NCBI RefSeq assembly: GCF_001586275.1
Contig: NZ_CP014545.1
Location: 620,001 to 684,000, forward strand
Direction of reading: 5' to 3'
Source: Sphingorhabdus sp. M41
Lineage (GTDB): Bacteria; Pseudomonadota; Alphaproteobacteria; Sphingomonadales; Sphingomonadaceae
Length of the DNA stretch: 64,000 nt
The position numbers and the translations under genes were made by a program. Below, one piece after another: positions 55,201-64,000 of this stretch. The notes under the pieces are model-generated. The model did not search any database. It had not been told where the DNA came from and was given only the letters and a program-made list of their open reading frames with translations. Each line of letters opens with the position of its first letter. The stretch's first letter is position 1.

Positions 55201-56001
55201 TCAGTCGAGCAGCGACTGCAGCCCTGCTTTATAGTCCGGATATTGCGGCTGCCAGTTGAGCAGCCGTTTGGCCTTGCCATTGGCCACGCGGCGATTCTCT
55301 TCATAGAAACCCAGCGCTGCCTGCGACAGATTGGCGTCCTCCAGCGACAGCAACGGCGGGACCTCCATGCCCAACAGGCGCGCTGCATGGGCTATTACTT
55401 CATGCTGCGGCGCAGGCAGGTCATCGGAAATATTATAGACGCCCGCCGGTCCTTCGAACGAGCCGATCACGGCGCTGACAATATCATCGACATGGATACG
55501 GCTGAACACCTGTCCGGGCATATTGACCCGTCTGGCCTTGCCGCTGCGGACGCGGGTCAGCGGGCTGCGTCCCGGACCATATATGCCGGGCAGGCGGAAG
55601 ATGTGCATGTCATCGCGCAGCTCCTGCCAGCGCTGGTCCGCCTCGCTGCGGGCCTTCCGGCGGCCCGAACCGATCGGCGCGCTTTCGTCCACCCAGGCAC
55701 CGTCAACATCGCCGTAAACGCCGGTGGCGGAGAGATAGCCGCACCATCCCAGCGACGCTTCCCTGATCGCTTCGCCATATTGCTCGAGCACCGGTTCGCT
55801 GTCATCGCTCGCCGGCGGAACCGAGGAGAGGACATGGCTCGCCGATTCCAGCGCCGCCAGCACGGACGGCCTATCGTCAAAAGCCAGTGCCCCATCACTC
55901 GCTTCCCGGCGGGTGCCGTTCACCTCATAGCCTTCTGCCCGTAACCGTTGTGCCAGCCGCGAGGCCGTATAGCCCATTCCGAAGATCAATATGCGCGGCA
56001 T
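55201..56001 (-). CDS. NAD-dependent epimerase/dehydratase-family protein (YeeZ-like SDR)
   Basis: 266 residues. Nucleotide site ILIFGMGYTASRLAQRL, GYLSATGVYGDVDGAWVDE and IHVDDIVSAVIGSFEGPAGVYNISDD match the extended SDR group annotated as YeeZ-type. The Tyr of a YxxxK is not evident, so it may bind NAD(P) without classical dehydrogenase chemistry. It is convergent with the EamA gene and divergent from pepN. Confidence 0.82.
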   Translation of the reverse strand: MPRILIFGMGYTASRLAQRLRAEGYEVNGTRREASDGALAFDDRPSVLAALESASHVLSSVPPASDDSEPVLEQYGEAIREASLGWCGYLSATGVYGDVDGAWVDESAPIGSGRRKARSEADQRWQELRDDMHIFRLPGIYGPGRSPLTRVRSGKARRVNMPGQVFSRIHVDDIVSAVIGSFEGPAGVYNISDDLPAPQHEVIAHAARLLGMEVPPLLSLEDANLSQAALGFYEENRRVANGKAKRLLNWQPQYPDYKAGLQSLLD

Positions 56002-56104
56002 CAGCAGTTACTCTTTCTCCAGCGGGTCAAGCCTTGCCCACTCCCTTTGACCCAAGCCATAAACGCAATTGCGCGGGGTGCAAATGGCTCTTATGGCAAG
56101 GCCC

Positions 56105-58735
56105 ATGTTAGATATTCAAAAAACACCGAATGACGAAATGGCCGATGCCGCGCCAGCCCCCAGGGATCCAGCGACGATCCGGCGAGAGGATTATCGTCCG
56201 CCTGCCTGGTTCATTCCGGAAGTGGAACTCGACTTCGATCTCGATCTGACGCGGACCGTGGTCCGTTCGAAACTGGATGTCCGGCGCTCGAAAAGCGCGA
56301 AAGCGGACGAACCACTGATCCTGCAGGGCGACGATATCACCCCGGTTTCGGTCAAGGTAGACGGCGAGGCCCGCACCGACTGGACACTGGTTGAGGGCGA
56401 TCTTGTGCTGCCCTTGAGCGGCGCAGCCCATAGCGTCGAAATCGAAGTTGAACTCGATCCGTCGACCAACACCCAGTTGATGGGCCTCTATGGCTCGAAC
56501 GACATGCTGTGCACACAGTGTGAAGCGGAAGGATTCCGCCGGATCACCTTCGCGCCCGACCGGCCCGATGTGCTGAGCCGCTATCAGGTGCGGATGGAAG
56601 CCGACAAGGCGAAATTCCCCGTATTGCTCTGTAACGGCGACAAGGTTGCCGAAGGCGATGGCGAAAATGGTCGCCACTGGGTGCAGTGGAATGATCCCTG
56701 GCCGAAGCCGAGCTATCTGTTCGCGTTGGTCGCCGGTGATTTGGTCGCCAATAATGATAGCTTCACCACCCGTTCTGGCAAGCCGGTCGAGCTCAATATC
56801 TGGGTCCGCGACGGCGATCTCGATCGCACCGGCCATGCCATGCAGGCGCTCAAGGATTCGATGCGCTGGGACGAGGAAACCTATGGCCGCGAATATGATC
56901 TCGGCCTGTTCAACATCGTCGCGGTCAGCGATTTCAACATGGGCGCGATGGAGAATAAGGGGCTGAATATTTTCAACTCCCGCTATATTCTCGCCGATCC
57001 GGAAGTCGCGACCGACGCCGATTTTGACGGTATCGAGGGCGTGGTCGCACATGAATATTTCCACAACTGGTCCGGGAACCGTGTCACTTGCCGCGACTGG
57101 TTCCAGCTCAGCCTGAAGGAAGGTTTCACCGTCTACCGCGACCAGAGCTTCTCCGCCGACATGGGTTCGGCCGCGCTAAAGCGGATCGAGGATGTGCGGA
57201 TATTGCGCGCAGCCCAGTTCCCCGAGGATGCCGGCCCGCTGGCCCATCCGATCCGCCCGGAAAGCTATCAGGAAATCTCCAATTTCTACACCGCAACCAT
57301 CTACAACAAGGGCGCGGAAGTCATCCGGATGATGAACACGCTGATGGGGCCGGAAAATTTCCGCAAGGGCACCGATCTCTATTTCGACCGCCACGACGGC
57401 GAGGCCGCGACCTGCGAGGATTTTGTCACCGCGATGGAAGACGGCGGCGAAATCGATCTCAGGCAGTTCCGCAAATGGTATGAAACCCCGGGCACGCCGC
57501 GGGTCAGTGCGACATTGTCCCACGATCCGCAGGCCGGCACCGCAACGATATACCTGACCCAGAAAATCGCCCAAAATGGTGAGAAACCAAAGGCGTCAGA
57601 ACTTCTGATTCCGCTGCGGACGGCGCTGCTCGATCCGGAAACCGGCGCGCATCAGGGCGAACAGCTGCTGTTGCTCGACCAGGCAGAAAAAAGCTTCACC
57701 CTCGACGGCTATAAGGATCAGCCGATCCTGTCGATCAACCGCGGTTTTTCCGCACCGATCATATTGGACAGCAACCAGACCGCCGAGGAACTGGCTTTTC
57801 TGTCGGCCCATGATGACGATCCGTTCGCGCGGTTCGAGGCGGTGCAAAGGCTGATGACCGGCTATCTGACGGCAAAGGTGCTGGGCACGCCGGTCGACCG
57901 CGATATCATCCTGCTGGCTGTAGCGAAAATACTGGCCGACACATCAATCGATCCCGCCTTTCTGGCCGAACTGATCCTGCTGCCGAGCGAAGCCTTTCTC
58001 GGCGACCAGATGGTCGAGGTCGATCCACAGGCGATCCACGAGGAACGCGAGAAATTGCGCGGCAAGATCGCGGTGCAGTTCGAAAAACAGTTCCGCAAAT
58101 TATACAAGAGTTGCTGGCCGGGTGAATTCTCGCTCGATGCCGAGGCGCGCGGAAAGCGCAAATTGCGCAACGTAACGCTGGGCTATCTGGCCGCGTCATT
58201 CACCGAAGATGCCGCCGAAATCGCTTTCGAACAATATCGCGAAGCGGATAATATGACCGCGATGCAGGGCGCGCTGGCGGTATTGTCGCATCTCGAGGCC
58301 GACGAACGCGCGATTGCCTTTGATGATTTCTACAAGCGGTTCAAAGGCAATGCGCTGGTCCTCGACAAATGGTTCAGCCTGCAGGCGATGTCGCAGCGCG
58401 CCGATACGCTGAAACGAGTCGACGGCCTGTCGCGTCATCCCGATTTCACCATGTCCAATCCCAACCGCGTGCGCTCCCTCTATGGCGCGTTCACCGGCAA
58501 TGTGGTCCGCTTCCACGATCCGTCGGGCAAGGGTTACCAGATGATCGCCGATATGGTGATCGCGCTGGACAAGCAGAATCCGCAAACCGCAGCCCGCTTC
58601 ATCCCGACGCTCGGGCGCTGGCGGCGCTACGAACGGGGACGGTCGGAACTGATGCGGCTGGCGCTGGAGAAGATCGCGGCGCAGCCGGAATTGTCGAAAG
58701 ATGTCGCCGAACAGGTCCACAAAAGCCTTGCTTGA
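56105..58735 (+). CDS. pepN: Aminopeptidase N (M1 family)
   Basis: About 876 residues from ATG 56105. GAMENKG exopeptidase motif (near residue 282), zinc motif HEYFH at His316-His320 (VVAHEYFHNWSGNR) and the downstream Glu in LKEGFTVYRD are intact, followed by the Ig-like and long helical C-terminal domains. It trims N-terminal residues from peptides in the cytoplasm. Other ATGs at 56069, 56084 and 56093 are possible; 56084 has the better-spaced GGGG. The length matches E. coli PepN (870). It ends inside the pgeF start. Confidence 0.93.
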   Translation: MLDIQKTPNDEMADAAPAPRDPATIRREDYRPPAWFIPEVELDFDLDLTRTVVRSKLDVRRSKSAKADEPLILQGDDITPVSVKVDGEARTDWTLVEGDLVLPLSGAAHSVEIEVELDPSTNTQLMGLYGSNDMLCTQCEAEGFRRITFAPDRPDVLSRYQVRMEADKAKFPVLLCNGDKVAEGDGENGRHWVQWNDPWPKPSYLFALVAGDLVANNDSFTTRSGKPVELNIWVRDGDLDRTGHAMQALKDSMRWDEETYGREYDLGLFNIVAVSDFNMGAMENKGLNIFNSRYILADPEVATDADFDGIEGVVAHEYFHNWSGNRVTCRDWFQLSLKEGFTVYRDQSFSADMGSAALKRIEDVRILRAAQFPEDAGPLAHPIRPESYQEISNFYTATIYNKGAEVIRMMNTLMGPENFRKGTDLYFDRHDGEAATCEDFVTAMEDGGEIDLRQFRKWYETPGTPRVSATLSHDPQAGTATIYLTQKIAQNGEKPKASELLIPLRTALLDPETGAHQGEQLLLLDQAEKSFTLDGYKDQPILSINRGFSAPIILDSNQTAEELAFLSAHDDDPFARFEAVQRLMTGYLTAKVLGTPVDRDIILLAVAKILADTSIDPAFLAELILLPSEAFLGDQMVEVDPQAIHEEREKLRGKIAVQFEKQFRKLYKSCWPGEFSLDAEARGKRKLRNVTLGYLAASFTEDAAEIAFEQYREADNMTAMQGALAVLSHLEADERAIAFDDFYKRFKGNALVLDKWFSLQAMSQRADTLKRVDGLSRHPDFTMSNPNRVRSLYGAFTGNVVRFHDPSGKGYQMIADMVIALDKQNPQTAARFIPTLGRWRRYERGRSELMRLALEKIAAQPELSKDVAEQVHKSLA

Positions 58736-59489
58736 TATCACCACGTCTCCCCTGCTTGATGGTGCGAAACACGGTTTTCTCGGCCGGGCAGGGGGTGTTT
58801 CGGAGGGTATCTATGCCGGACTGAATATCGGTCTGGGCAGCGATGATGATCGCGACACGATCATGGAAAACCGCCGCCGCGCGACAGAAGGCCTGTTGCC
58901 TGGCAGCGAACTGGTGACGGTGCACCAGATCCACAGCGCGGAAGTCGTGACCGTCACCGGCCCTATCCCACTCGACCAGCGTCCCAAGGCCGATGCGATG
59001 GTCACCGACCGGCCGAACCTGTTGCTCGGCATATTGACCGCCGATTGCGTACCGGTGCTGTTTCATGATCCCGAAGCCAATGTGATCGGCGCGGCGCACG
59101 CCGGCTGGAAGGGGGCGCTGGCCGGGGTCACCGACAATGTGCTCACAGCAATGGAAGCGCTCGGCTCGGATCGAGCGAATATCGCCTGCGCCATCGGCCC
59201 TTGCATCGCGCAGGCCAGCTATGAAGTGGACGCGGCCTTCCGTACGCGGTTTCTCGACGCTGACGCAGGCAATGATCGCTTCTTCGCCGCCGGAAAGCCG
59301 GATCATTATCAATTTGATATCGAGGATTATGTCGCTGCCCGCCTGCAAGCGGCAGGCATCAGCAGGATCGATAAACTCGGCCTCGACACCTATGCCAACG
59401 AAGACCGCTATTTCAGCTATCGCCGATCCTGTCATCGCGATGAAGCGGGCTATGGCCGACAAATATCGCTGATCGGTCTTGCGGTTTAA
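58701..59489 (+). CDS. pgeF: Polyphenol-oxidase/laccase-fold peptidoglycan editing factor PgeF (YfiH)
   Basis: 262 residues. The YfiH fold shows TVHQIHSAEVVTV, GILTADCVPVLFHDPEANVIGAAHAGWKG, IGPCIAQASYEV and RSCHRDEAGYGRQISLIGL, giving the conserved Cys/His set. Family members remove misincorporated L-Ser-containing precursors or act as purine nucleosidases. The ATG lies 35 bases inside pepN; a TTG at 58728 would give a start nearer to relatives. The two genes are translationally close. Confidence 0.88.
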   Translation: MSPNRSTKALLDITTSPLLDGAKHGFLGRAGGVSEGIYAGLNIGLGSDDDRDTIMENRRRATEGLLPGSELVTVHQIHSAEVVTVTGPIPLDQRPKADAMVTDRPNLLLGILTADCVPVLFHDPEANVIGAAHAGWKGALAGVTDNVLTAMEALGSDRANIACAIGPCIAQASYEVDAAFRTRFLDADAGNDRFFAAGKPDHYQFDIEDYVAARLQAAGISRIDKLGLDTYANEDRYFSYRRSCHRDEAGYGRQISLIGLAV

Positions 59490-59507
59490 TATTGATTTCC
59501 ACCGTCA

Positions 59508-59525
59508 CCCCAGCGAAGGCTGGGG
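59508..59525. repeat. Sphingomonad-type palindromic repeat (REP-like)
   Basis: CCCCAGC-GAAG-GCTGGGG is the core of the CACCCCAGCGAAGGCTGGGG element, which I recall as frequent between genes in sphingomonad genomes. A second inverted repeat, GCCAGC-CCGA-GCTGGC, sits at 59569-59584 in the same gap. The abundance claim is from memory, not from this window. Confidence 0.7.
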
Positions 59526-59606
59526 CCCAAAGCAATCTGGCTGTTAGGAACGGCCAATCGGGGTGCACGCCAGCCCGAGCTGGCAAGACGGGGGACAGGA
59601 GAGAGC

Positions 59607-61013
59607 ATGAACGCACAACGCATCGGTCTATGGGCGGGGCTCGCCGGATTTGTCGCCATGCTGCTCGTTCCGGCTCCGGAAGCCATGTCGACACCCGCTT
59701 GGCATGTCGCCGCGCTGACCCTCTTGATGGCGACCTGGTGGATGACCCAGGCGGTGCCGCTGACGGCGACGGCCTTGCTGCCCTTTCTGGCGCTGCCGAC
59801 GATGGATGTGATGAGCGCGGGTGAAACCGCCAGCCAATATTATTCGCCGATCCTCTTCCTCATTCTCGGAGGTGCCTTTCTCGCCTTGGCGATCGAGCGG
59901 GTCGGCTTGCACAAGCGTCTCGCGCTGGCGATTATCGGCCTGTCCGGCAAGACCGCCTGGGGCATATTATTCGCCTTCATGATCGCCACCGCCTTGCTCA
60001 GCATGCTGATTTCCAACACCTCCTCGACCCTGATCATGATTCCGATTGCGCTGGCAGTGCTGGTCGCCGGCGGGGTCAGGGACGGCGAGACCGAGGGCTT
60101 TGCCGGAGCCCTGATCATGGGCGTTGCCTTTGCCGCCTCGATCGGCGGCCTTGGCACTCTGGTTGGCAGCCCGACCAATGCGATTGCCGCCGGCCTGATC
60201 AACAAGACATTGGGCATGAACCTCAATTTCCTCAGTTGGCTGAAATTCGGTATCCCGATCGTGATCATCGGTATCCCGGTATTGGCCTTCATTCTCATTA
60301 CAGTTCAGAAGGTCGGCCGGAACAGTTTCGACGGCGTCAAGGCAAAGCTGGCCATCGGCTCGCCGGGTCCGTGGAGCGTACCGGAAAAACGCCTCGTTCC
60401 CGTAGTCGCCATCGTCGTGCTCGGCTGGCTGTTCCTGCCACAGCTCAAGACGATCTTCCCGGAAGGGGCCCTGCACGACGGCAGTATCGCAATATTCGGC
60501 GGCCTGCTGCTATTCTCTCTGCCCGATGGCACCGGGAGGCGGCTGCTCAACTGGGACGAAGCGGACAGGGCGCCATGGGGCGTGATCATGCTGTTCGGCG
60601 GCGGCCTCGCGCTGGCCGCGGGAATCATCGAGTCCGGTCTGGCAGAATGGCTGGGCGGAGCGCTGGAACCGCTGCAGTCGGTACCGGTCCTTATCATCGC
60701 CATCGCGCTGGTTGCGCTGGTCATCCTGGTCACCGAATTTGCCTCCAATGTCGCCACGGCCAGCGGCATCATGCCGGTGGTCGCCAGCCTGATCCTCGCC
60801 ACTGGTGTCGATCCGGTGCTGCTCGCGGTACCCGCTGCCATGGCGGCAAGCTGGGGCTTCATGCTGCCAAGCGGTACCGGTCCCAATGCCATTGCCTGGT
60901 CGACCGGCCATATCGAATTGCCGAAAATGCTGAAATCCGGCCTGCTGCTCGATCTCGCCGGCATCCCGATCATAATCGGCTGCATCTGGATGGTTTCCGT
61001 TGTAACCAGTTAG
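59607..61013 (+). CDS. DASS (SLC13)-family anion:sodium symporter
   Basis: 468 residues with about eleven membrane helices. The two SNT-like sodium/substrate loops are visible: LISNTSSTLIMIPIALAVLVAGG and FASNVATASGIMPVVASLI. GFMLPSGTGPNAIAWSTGHI and GTLVGSPTNAIAAGLI also fit the family. It imports dicarboxylates or sulfate-type anions with Na+. The solute is unknown. It is preceded by the palindromic repeat and followed by the PLP enzyme. Confidence 0.9.
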   Translation: MNAQRIGLWAGLAGFVAMLLVPAPEAMSTPAWHVAALTLLMATWWMTQAVPLTATALLPFLALPTMDVMSAGETASQYYSPILFLILGGAFLALAIERVGLHKRLALAIIGLSGKTAWGILFAFMIATALLSMLISNTSSTLIMIPIALAVLVAGGVRDGETEGFAGALIMGVAFAASIGGLGTLVGSPTNAIAAGLINKTLGMNLNFLSWLKFGIPIVIIGIPVLAFILITVQKVGRNSFDGVKAKLAIGSPGPWSVPEKRLVPVVAIVVLGWLFLPQLKTIFPEGALHDGSIAIFGGLLLFSLPDGTGRRLLNWDEADRAPWGVIMLFGGGLALAAGIIESGLAEWLGGALEPLQSVPVLIIAIALVALVILVTEFASNVATASGIMPVVASLILATGVDPVLLAVPAAMAASWGFMLPSGTGPNAIAWSTGHIELPKMLKSGLLLDLAGIPIIIGCIWMVSVVTS

Positions 61014-61061
61014 ATTTTGAGGCATGACTTCATTCAAATATTTGATGTGGAGAGACAGAAT

Positions 61062-62387
61062 ATGGCCAAGCAGGATGATCCCAACGCAGCCGTCCCGGTG
61101 ACCCGCCGCATGCCCAAGGCACCGATCGAGAAAATTGGCGGGCGCAAGCTGAAACCGGCGACGCTGATGATGGGCCACGGCTATGATCCGGAGCTTTCCG
61201 AAGGATCGCTCAAGCCACCGATCTTCCTGACCTCCACCTTCGCCTTTGAAAATGCCGCTGCCGGCAAACGTTTCTTCGAAGGCATCACCGGCAAACGCCC
61301 CGGCGGTTCCGATGGTCTGGTCTATTCGCGCTTCAACGGTCCCAATCAGGAAATTCTCGAAGACCGGCTGAGCATCTGGGACGAGGCCGAGGATGCGCTG
61401 GTTTTCTCCAGCGGCATGTCGGCGATCACCACAGTGCTGCTGGCCAACGTCAATCAGGGCGATGCCGTCGTCCACAGCGGCCCGCTCTATGCCGCTACCG
61501 AAACGCTGATCAACAAGATCCTCGGCCGCTTCGGTGTCACCTTTCTCGACTTCCCCGCCGGTGCCACACCGGCAGAAGTCGCCGCGATGCTCGAACAGGC
61601 CAAGGCGCAAGCCGAGGCCAATGGCGGCAAGGTCGCGATCATCTATCTCGAAAGCCCGGCCAACCCGACCAACGCGCTGGTCGATATCGAAGGCGTTGCC
61701 GATGCCCGCGAGCAAGTCTTTGGCAAAGACGGCGCACCGCCCATCGCCATCGACAACACTTTCCTCGGACCGCTCTGGCAGCAGCCGCTGAAACATGGCG
61801 CCGATATCGTCATCTACAGCCTGACCAAATATGTCGGCGGGCATAGTGATCTGGTCGCGGGCGGCGTGCTCGGCAGCAAGGCGCATATGGACCCGATCCG
61901 CGCGATCCGGAACACGATTGGCACGATCTGCGATCCGAATACCGCCTGGATGCTGATGCGCAGCCTCGAGACGCTCGAACTGCGCATGACCCGGGCCGGT
62001 GAAAATGCGGAAAAGGTCTGCGCCTTCCTGCGCGACCATCCCAAGGTCGACGGCCTCGGCTATCTCGGCTTCATTGAGAACAAGAGCCAGCAGGATATTT
62101 ACGACCGCCATTGCAGCGGGGCCGGTTCGACTTTCTCCCTGTTCATCAAGGGCGGCGAAGCAGAAGCCTTCCGTTTCCTCGACGCGATGAAGATCGCCAA
62201 GCTGGCAGTGAGCCTCGGCGGCACCGAAACGCTGGCCAGCCTGCCAGCCGCGATGACCCACATATCCGTCCCGGACGAACGCCGCGCCGCCCTCGGCATT
62301 ACCGACAATCTGGTGCGCATTTCCATTGGCGTCGAAGACCCGGATGATCTGATCGCTGACTTTGATCAGGCGCTGGCGGCGGTTTGA
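61062..62387 (+). CDS. Cys/Met-metabolism PLP enzyme (cystathionine gamma-synthase / methionine gamma-lyase family)
   Basis: 441 residues from ATG 61062 (GGAGAGA upstream); a longer frame to 61017 lacks support. PLP Lys256 is in YSLTKYVGGHSDLVAGG; other landmarks are SRFNGPNQEILEDRLSIWDEAEDALVFSSGMSAI in blocks, and ISIGVEDPDDLIADFDQAL at the end. The reaction (gamma-synthase, gamma-lyase or beta-lyase) cannot be separated by sequence alone. An N-terminal extension of about 30 residues is somewhat longer than usual. Confidence 0.9.
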   Translation: MAKQDDPNAAVPVTRRMPKAPIEKIGGRKLKPATLMMGHGYDPELSEGSLKPPIFLTSTFAFENAAAGKRFFEGITGKRPGGSDGLVYSRFNGPNQEILEDRLSIWDEAEDALVFSSGMSAITTVLLANVNQGDAVVHSGPLYAATETLINKILGRFGVTFLDFPAGATPAEVAAMLEQAKAQAEANGGKVAIIYLESPANPTNALVDIEGVADAREQVFGKDGAPPIAIDNTFLGPLWQQPLKHGADIVIYSLTKYVGGHSDLVAGGVLGSKAHMDPIRAIRNTIGTICDPNTAWMLMRSLETLELRMTRAGENAEKVCAFLRDHPKVDGLGYLGFIENKSQQDIYDRHCSGAGSTFSLFIKGGEAEAFRFLDAMKIAKLAVSLGGTETLASLPAAMTHISVPDERRAALGITDNLVRISIGVEDPDDLIADFDQALAAV

Positions 62388-62504
62388 AGGACGGGCTGTG
62401 CCAAAACGTGCGGGTGATCGCACGGGGGCTATGACCAGCCCGGTAATAGGTTGAAATCTCCGGAGTTACTTTGCGTTGTTGGCAAGCTTCTATAGTCAGG
62501 CAAT

Positions 62505-64000
62505 ATGAAGGATGATTCTCTCGATCCGATGATCCGCGACGCATATGCAATCGCTGCCCAGCCGGAACGGCTGATGAAATTATTGACGGTTCTGCAAAAG
62601 CCGGCGGCTGATAATGAAAGCGATCTTCAGCCCCATTTTGCCAATGTGACCGAGTTGCTGACTGAAATCGACCCGAGTGTCGGCGACGACTTTTCTACCT
62701 ATGCGCGCGATCTGGAAGGAAATGGCGATCACCTGATTCCACCCGATCTGTCGCTCAACAGAACCATGACTGTGTTGAGCGTCGACGATCAGATCTTCAA
62801 GAGCGCGCATCTCGTCCTCGGACAATCGATCCCCGACTGGTTGTTTGGCGTGGATGGGGAGTCCCATGCGCAGGTCGAAAAACTCCTGGAAGAACCGGGC
62901 AAGGCCGGGCCTGCCATTGTTCGCCTATATGTTGACCGGGATGACGATAGAGGCGTGTTGTTTGCCGCGCAGAGCTCTGGTGAGGATGACATATCACTGG
63001 ATTTCCGCGTCATGCGCCTGCGCTGGCATGCCGTCATTGGCAGCGCATTTGCGCAGTCGCTGGAGCTTACCGCAACCGAGGAACAACTGGCAGAACATCT
63101 GGTCAATGGCCTGTCTGTCACGGAATTTGCAGCGCAGCGCGAGCGCGCTTTGGGGACCGCAAGAAACCAGCTGAAAGCCCTGCTGCGCAAGCTGGGCATC
63201 GGCTCGCAGACCGAATTGATCTCGCTTTATGCCGGCTTCAGCAACGCTTTCGCGATGGCGGAGACAAATGACCCCAATCTGCTTCCTCCGCGTTCCAGTC
63301 ATCAATTGACTTTGGCCGACGGGTCCCATCTCCCCTTTGAAATATATGGCGATCCGAAAGCCAGGCCGGTCCTCTATCTCCATGCGACAATCGATGGTGC
63401 CTATCTGACCACTAGGCAACAGGACGCTGCCACGGGGCAAAATTTGCGCATCATCGCGCCCTGGCTGCCATTTTATGCCGGCAGCAAAATGGCGAATACC
63501 GGGCTCGCTGTGGTCGACGAATTTGTTGAACGGCTGGTCCATTTGCTGGATCAGCTGAAGATCAAGCGCTGTTCCGTGGTTTCGGCGAGAGTCGCCGCTC
63601 CTTACGGGATGGCCGCCATTCGCAGTCATCCCAACCGGTTTTGCGGTCTCGTCATGGCGGGCGCGATATTACCAGCGGGCGAAGACAATGATTTTTCGCA
63701 TCTCGCCATGGGCTATCGGGCGCCGCTGCGGCTGGCACGGATCGCACCATCTTTTGTCCGGCTATATTTTGCGGCCGTCTCGACCATGGTCCGTCGCGGC
63801 AAGAGCATGGCCTATTTCAAAAGCATCTACGGCGAAAGCACTGCCGATATGCAAACGCTCAACCGGCCCGATGTCGCGGAACTGATGCAGCGGTCGATGA
63901 AACGCACGTTCGAAGACGGCTATGAATCAACCGCGCAACAGGCGATCCTCACAGCAAGCGACTGGTCGAAATGGTGTCGCAAACTGGAGGTGCCGGTCAC
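62505..64000 (+). CDS. LuxR-type HTH fused to an alpha/beta-hydrolase-like domain lacking the nucleophile (3' end cut)
   Basis: The ATG at 62505 opens about 498 visible codons, cut by the edge. Residues 1-180 are a variable domain without a recognised family. Residues about 185-245 resemble a LuxR/GerE HTH (LTATEEQLAEHLVNGLSVTEFA, RNQLKALLRKLGIGSQTELI). From about 268 an alpha/beta-hydrolase-like chain follows (HLPFEIYGDPKARPVLYLHATIDG). At the nucleophile elbow the sequence is SVVSARVAAPYG: where G-x-S-x-G is expected, Arg362 replaces Ser. HTH position in the middle of the chain and a dead hydrolase site suggest a ligand-sensing regulator. The ribosome site is weak. Confidence 0.65.
   Translation, partial: MKDDSLDPMIRDAYAIAAQPERLMKLLTVLQKPAADNESDLQPHFANVTELLTEIDPSVGDDFSTYARDLEGNGDHLIPPDLSLNRTMTVLSVDDQIFKSAHLVLGQSIPDWLFGVDGESHAQVEKLLEEPGKAGPAIVRLYVDRDDDRGVLFAAQSSGEDDISLDFRVMRLRWHAVIGSAFAQSLELTATEEQLAEHLVNGLSVTEFAAQRERALGTARNQLKALLRKLGIGSQTELISLYAGFSNAFAMAETNDPNLLPPRSSHQLTLADGSHLPFEIYGDPKARPVLYLHATIDGAYLTTRQQDAATGQNLRIIAPWLPFYAGSKMANTGLAVVDEFVERLVHLLDQLKIKRCSVVSARVAAPYGMAAIRSHPNRFCGLVMAGAILPAGEDNDFSHLAMGYRAPLRLARIAPSFVRLYFAAVSTMVRRGKSMAYFKSIYGESTADMQTLNRPDVAELMQRSMKRTFEDGYESTAQQAILTASDWSKWCRKLEVPV

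Noticed and set aside
59490-59606. Possible CRISPR-like repeats near the palindromic element
   Set aside because: Only single palindromes with no regular spacing or repeated units.
60510-62423. A 637-codon reverse frame under the DASS and PLP genes
   Set aside because: It spans two well-supported genes on the other strand and has no motif of its own.
62407-62424. CGTGCG/CGCACG stem-loop after the PLP gene as a terminator
   Set aside because: No T run follows; at most a weak stem-loop.

Overview
The window reads as a chromosome segment of a sphingomonad-type alphaproteobacterium (Sphingopyxis / Sphingorhabdus / Parasphingorhabdus-like). This rests on gene style and order, frequent 4-base ATGA stop/start overlaps, many TonB and beta-oxidation genes, and a sphingomonad-like palindromic repeat near 59.5 kb. 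The species is an inference. No insertion sequence, prophage, integrase, CRISPR array or rRNA was seen. Both window edges cut genes.

Layout. 1-4.5 kb: two peptidases (S9 oligopeptidase, M24 aminopeptidase P), a hotdog thioesterase, a small charged protein and tRNA-Thr(GGT). 4.5-11.3 kb: a visibly AT-richer islet beside the tRNA, with an archaic (SCPU-type) chaperone-usher pilus cluster (pilin, chaperone, usher, tip subunit and a convergent extra pilin) and a 1.1-kb hairpin-rich non-coding stretch. 11.4-15.3 kb: a tightly coupled operon of a stand-alone receiver, a TPR/YaiO-like outer-membrane barrel, a membrane HEAT-repeat protein and a processive GT2 glycosyltransferase; this is the best candidate for an undescribed envelope or exopolysaccharide system. 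15.5-21.6 kb: a Fur-type iron-uptake operon (exbB-exbD-tonB, siderophore receptor, PiuC hydroxylase, haem-binding membrane protein, PepSY protein).

21.8-27.8 kb: fatty-acid degradation (thiolase, TesB, acyl-CoA synthetase, FadJ-type enzyme). 28-30.6 kb: divergent proC and proB, then a MarR regulator. 30.8-37.7 kb: a tripartite RND efflux pump facing a TetR regulator across a near-ideal palindromic operator. 37.7-40.2 kb: CcmA/CcmB, pterin-carbinolamine dehydratase and an SDR. 40.3-43.9 kb: an osmoprotectant-type ABC transporter (ATPase plus permease/binding-protein fusion) coupled to a permuted-papain-like secreted protein and an SDR lacking its catalytic Tyr/Lys. 43.9-46.7 kb: AlkA-type glycosylase, [2Fe-2S] ferredoxin, lipoprotein, RlmB-type methyltransferase and tRNA-Tyr(GTA).

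46.7-64 kb: a second hairpin-rich intergenic stretch, a sterol-desaturase-family enzyme, a TVP38/FAD-oxidoreductase fusion, a nucleoside transporter, a CDP-alcohol phosphatidyltransferase, a DUF1499 protein, a threonine aldolase, an EamA exporter, an epimerase-like protein, PepN, PgeF, a DASS anion transporter, a Cys/Met PLP enzyme and, cut by the right edge, a LuxR-type HTH fused to an alpha/beta-hydrolase-like domain whose catalytic serine is replaced by arginine. That last protein and the receiver/YaiO/HEAT/GT2 operon are the two most unusual items.
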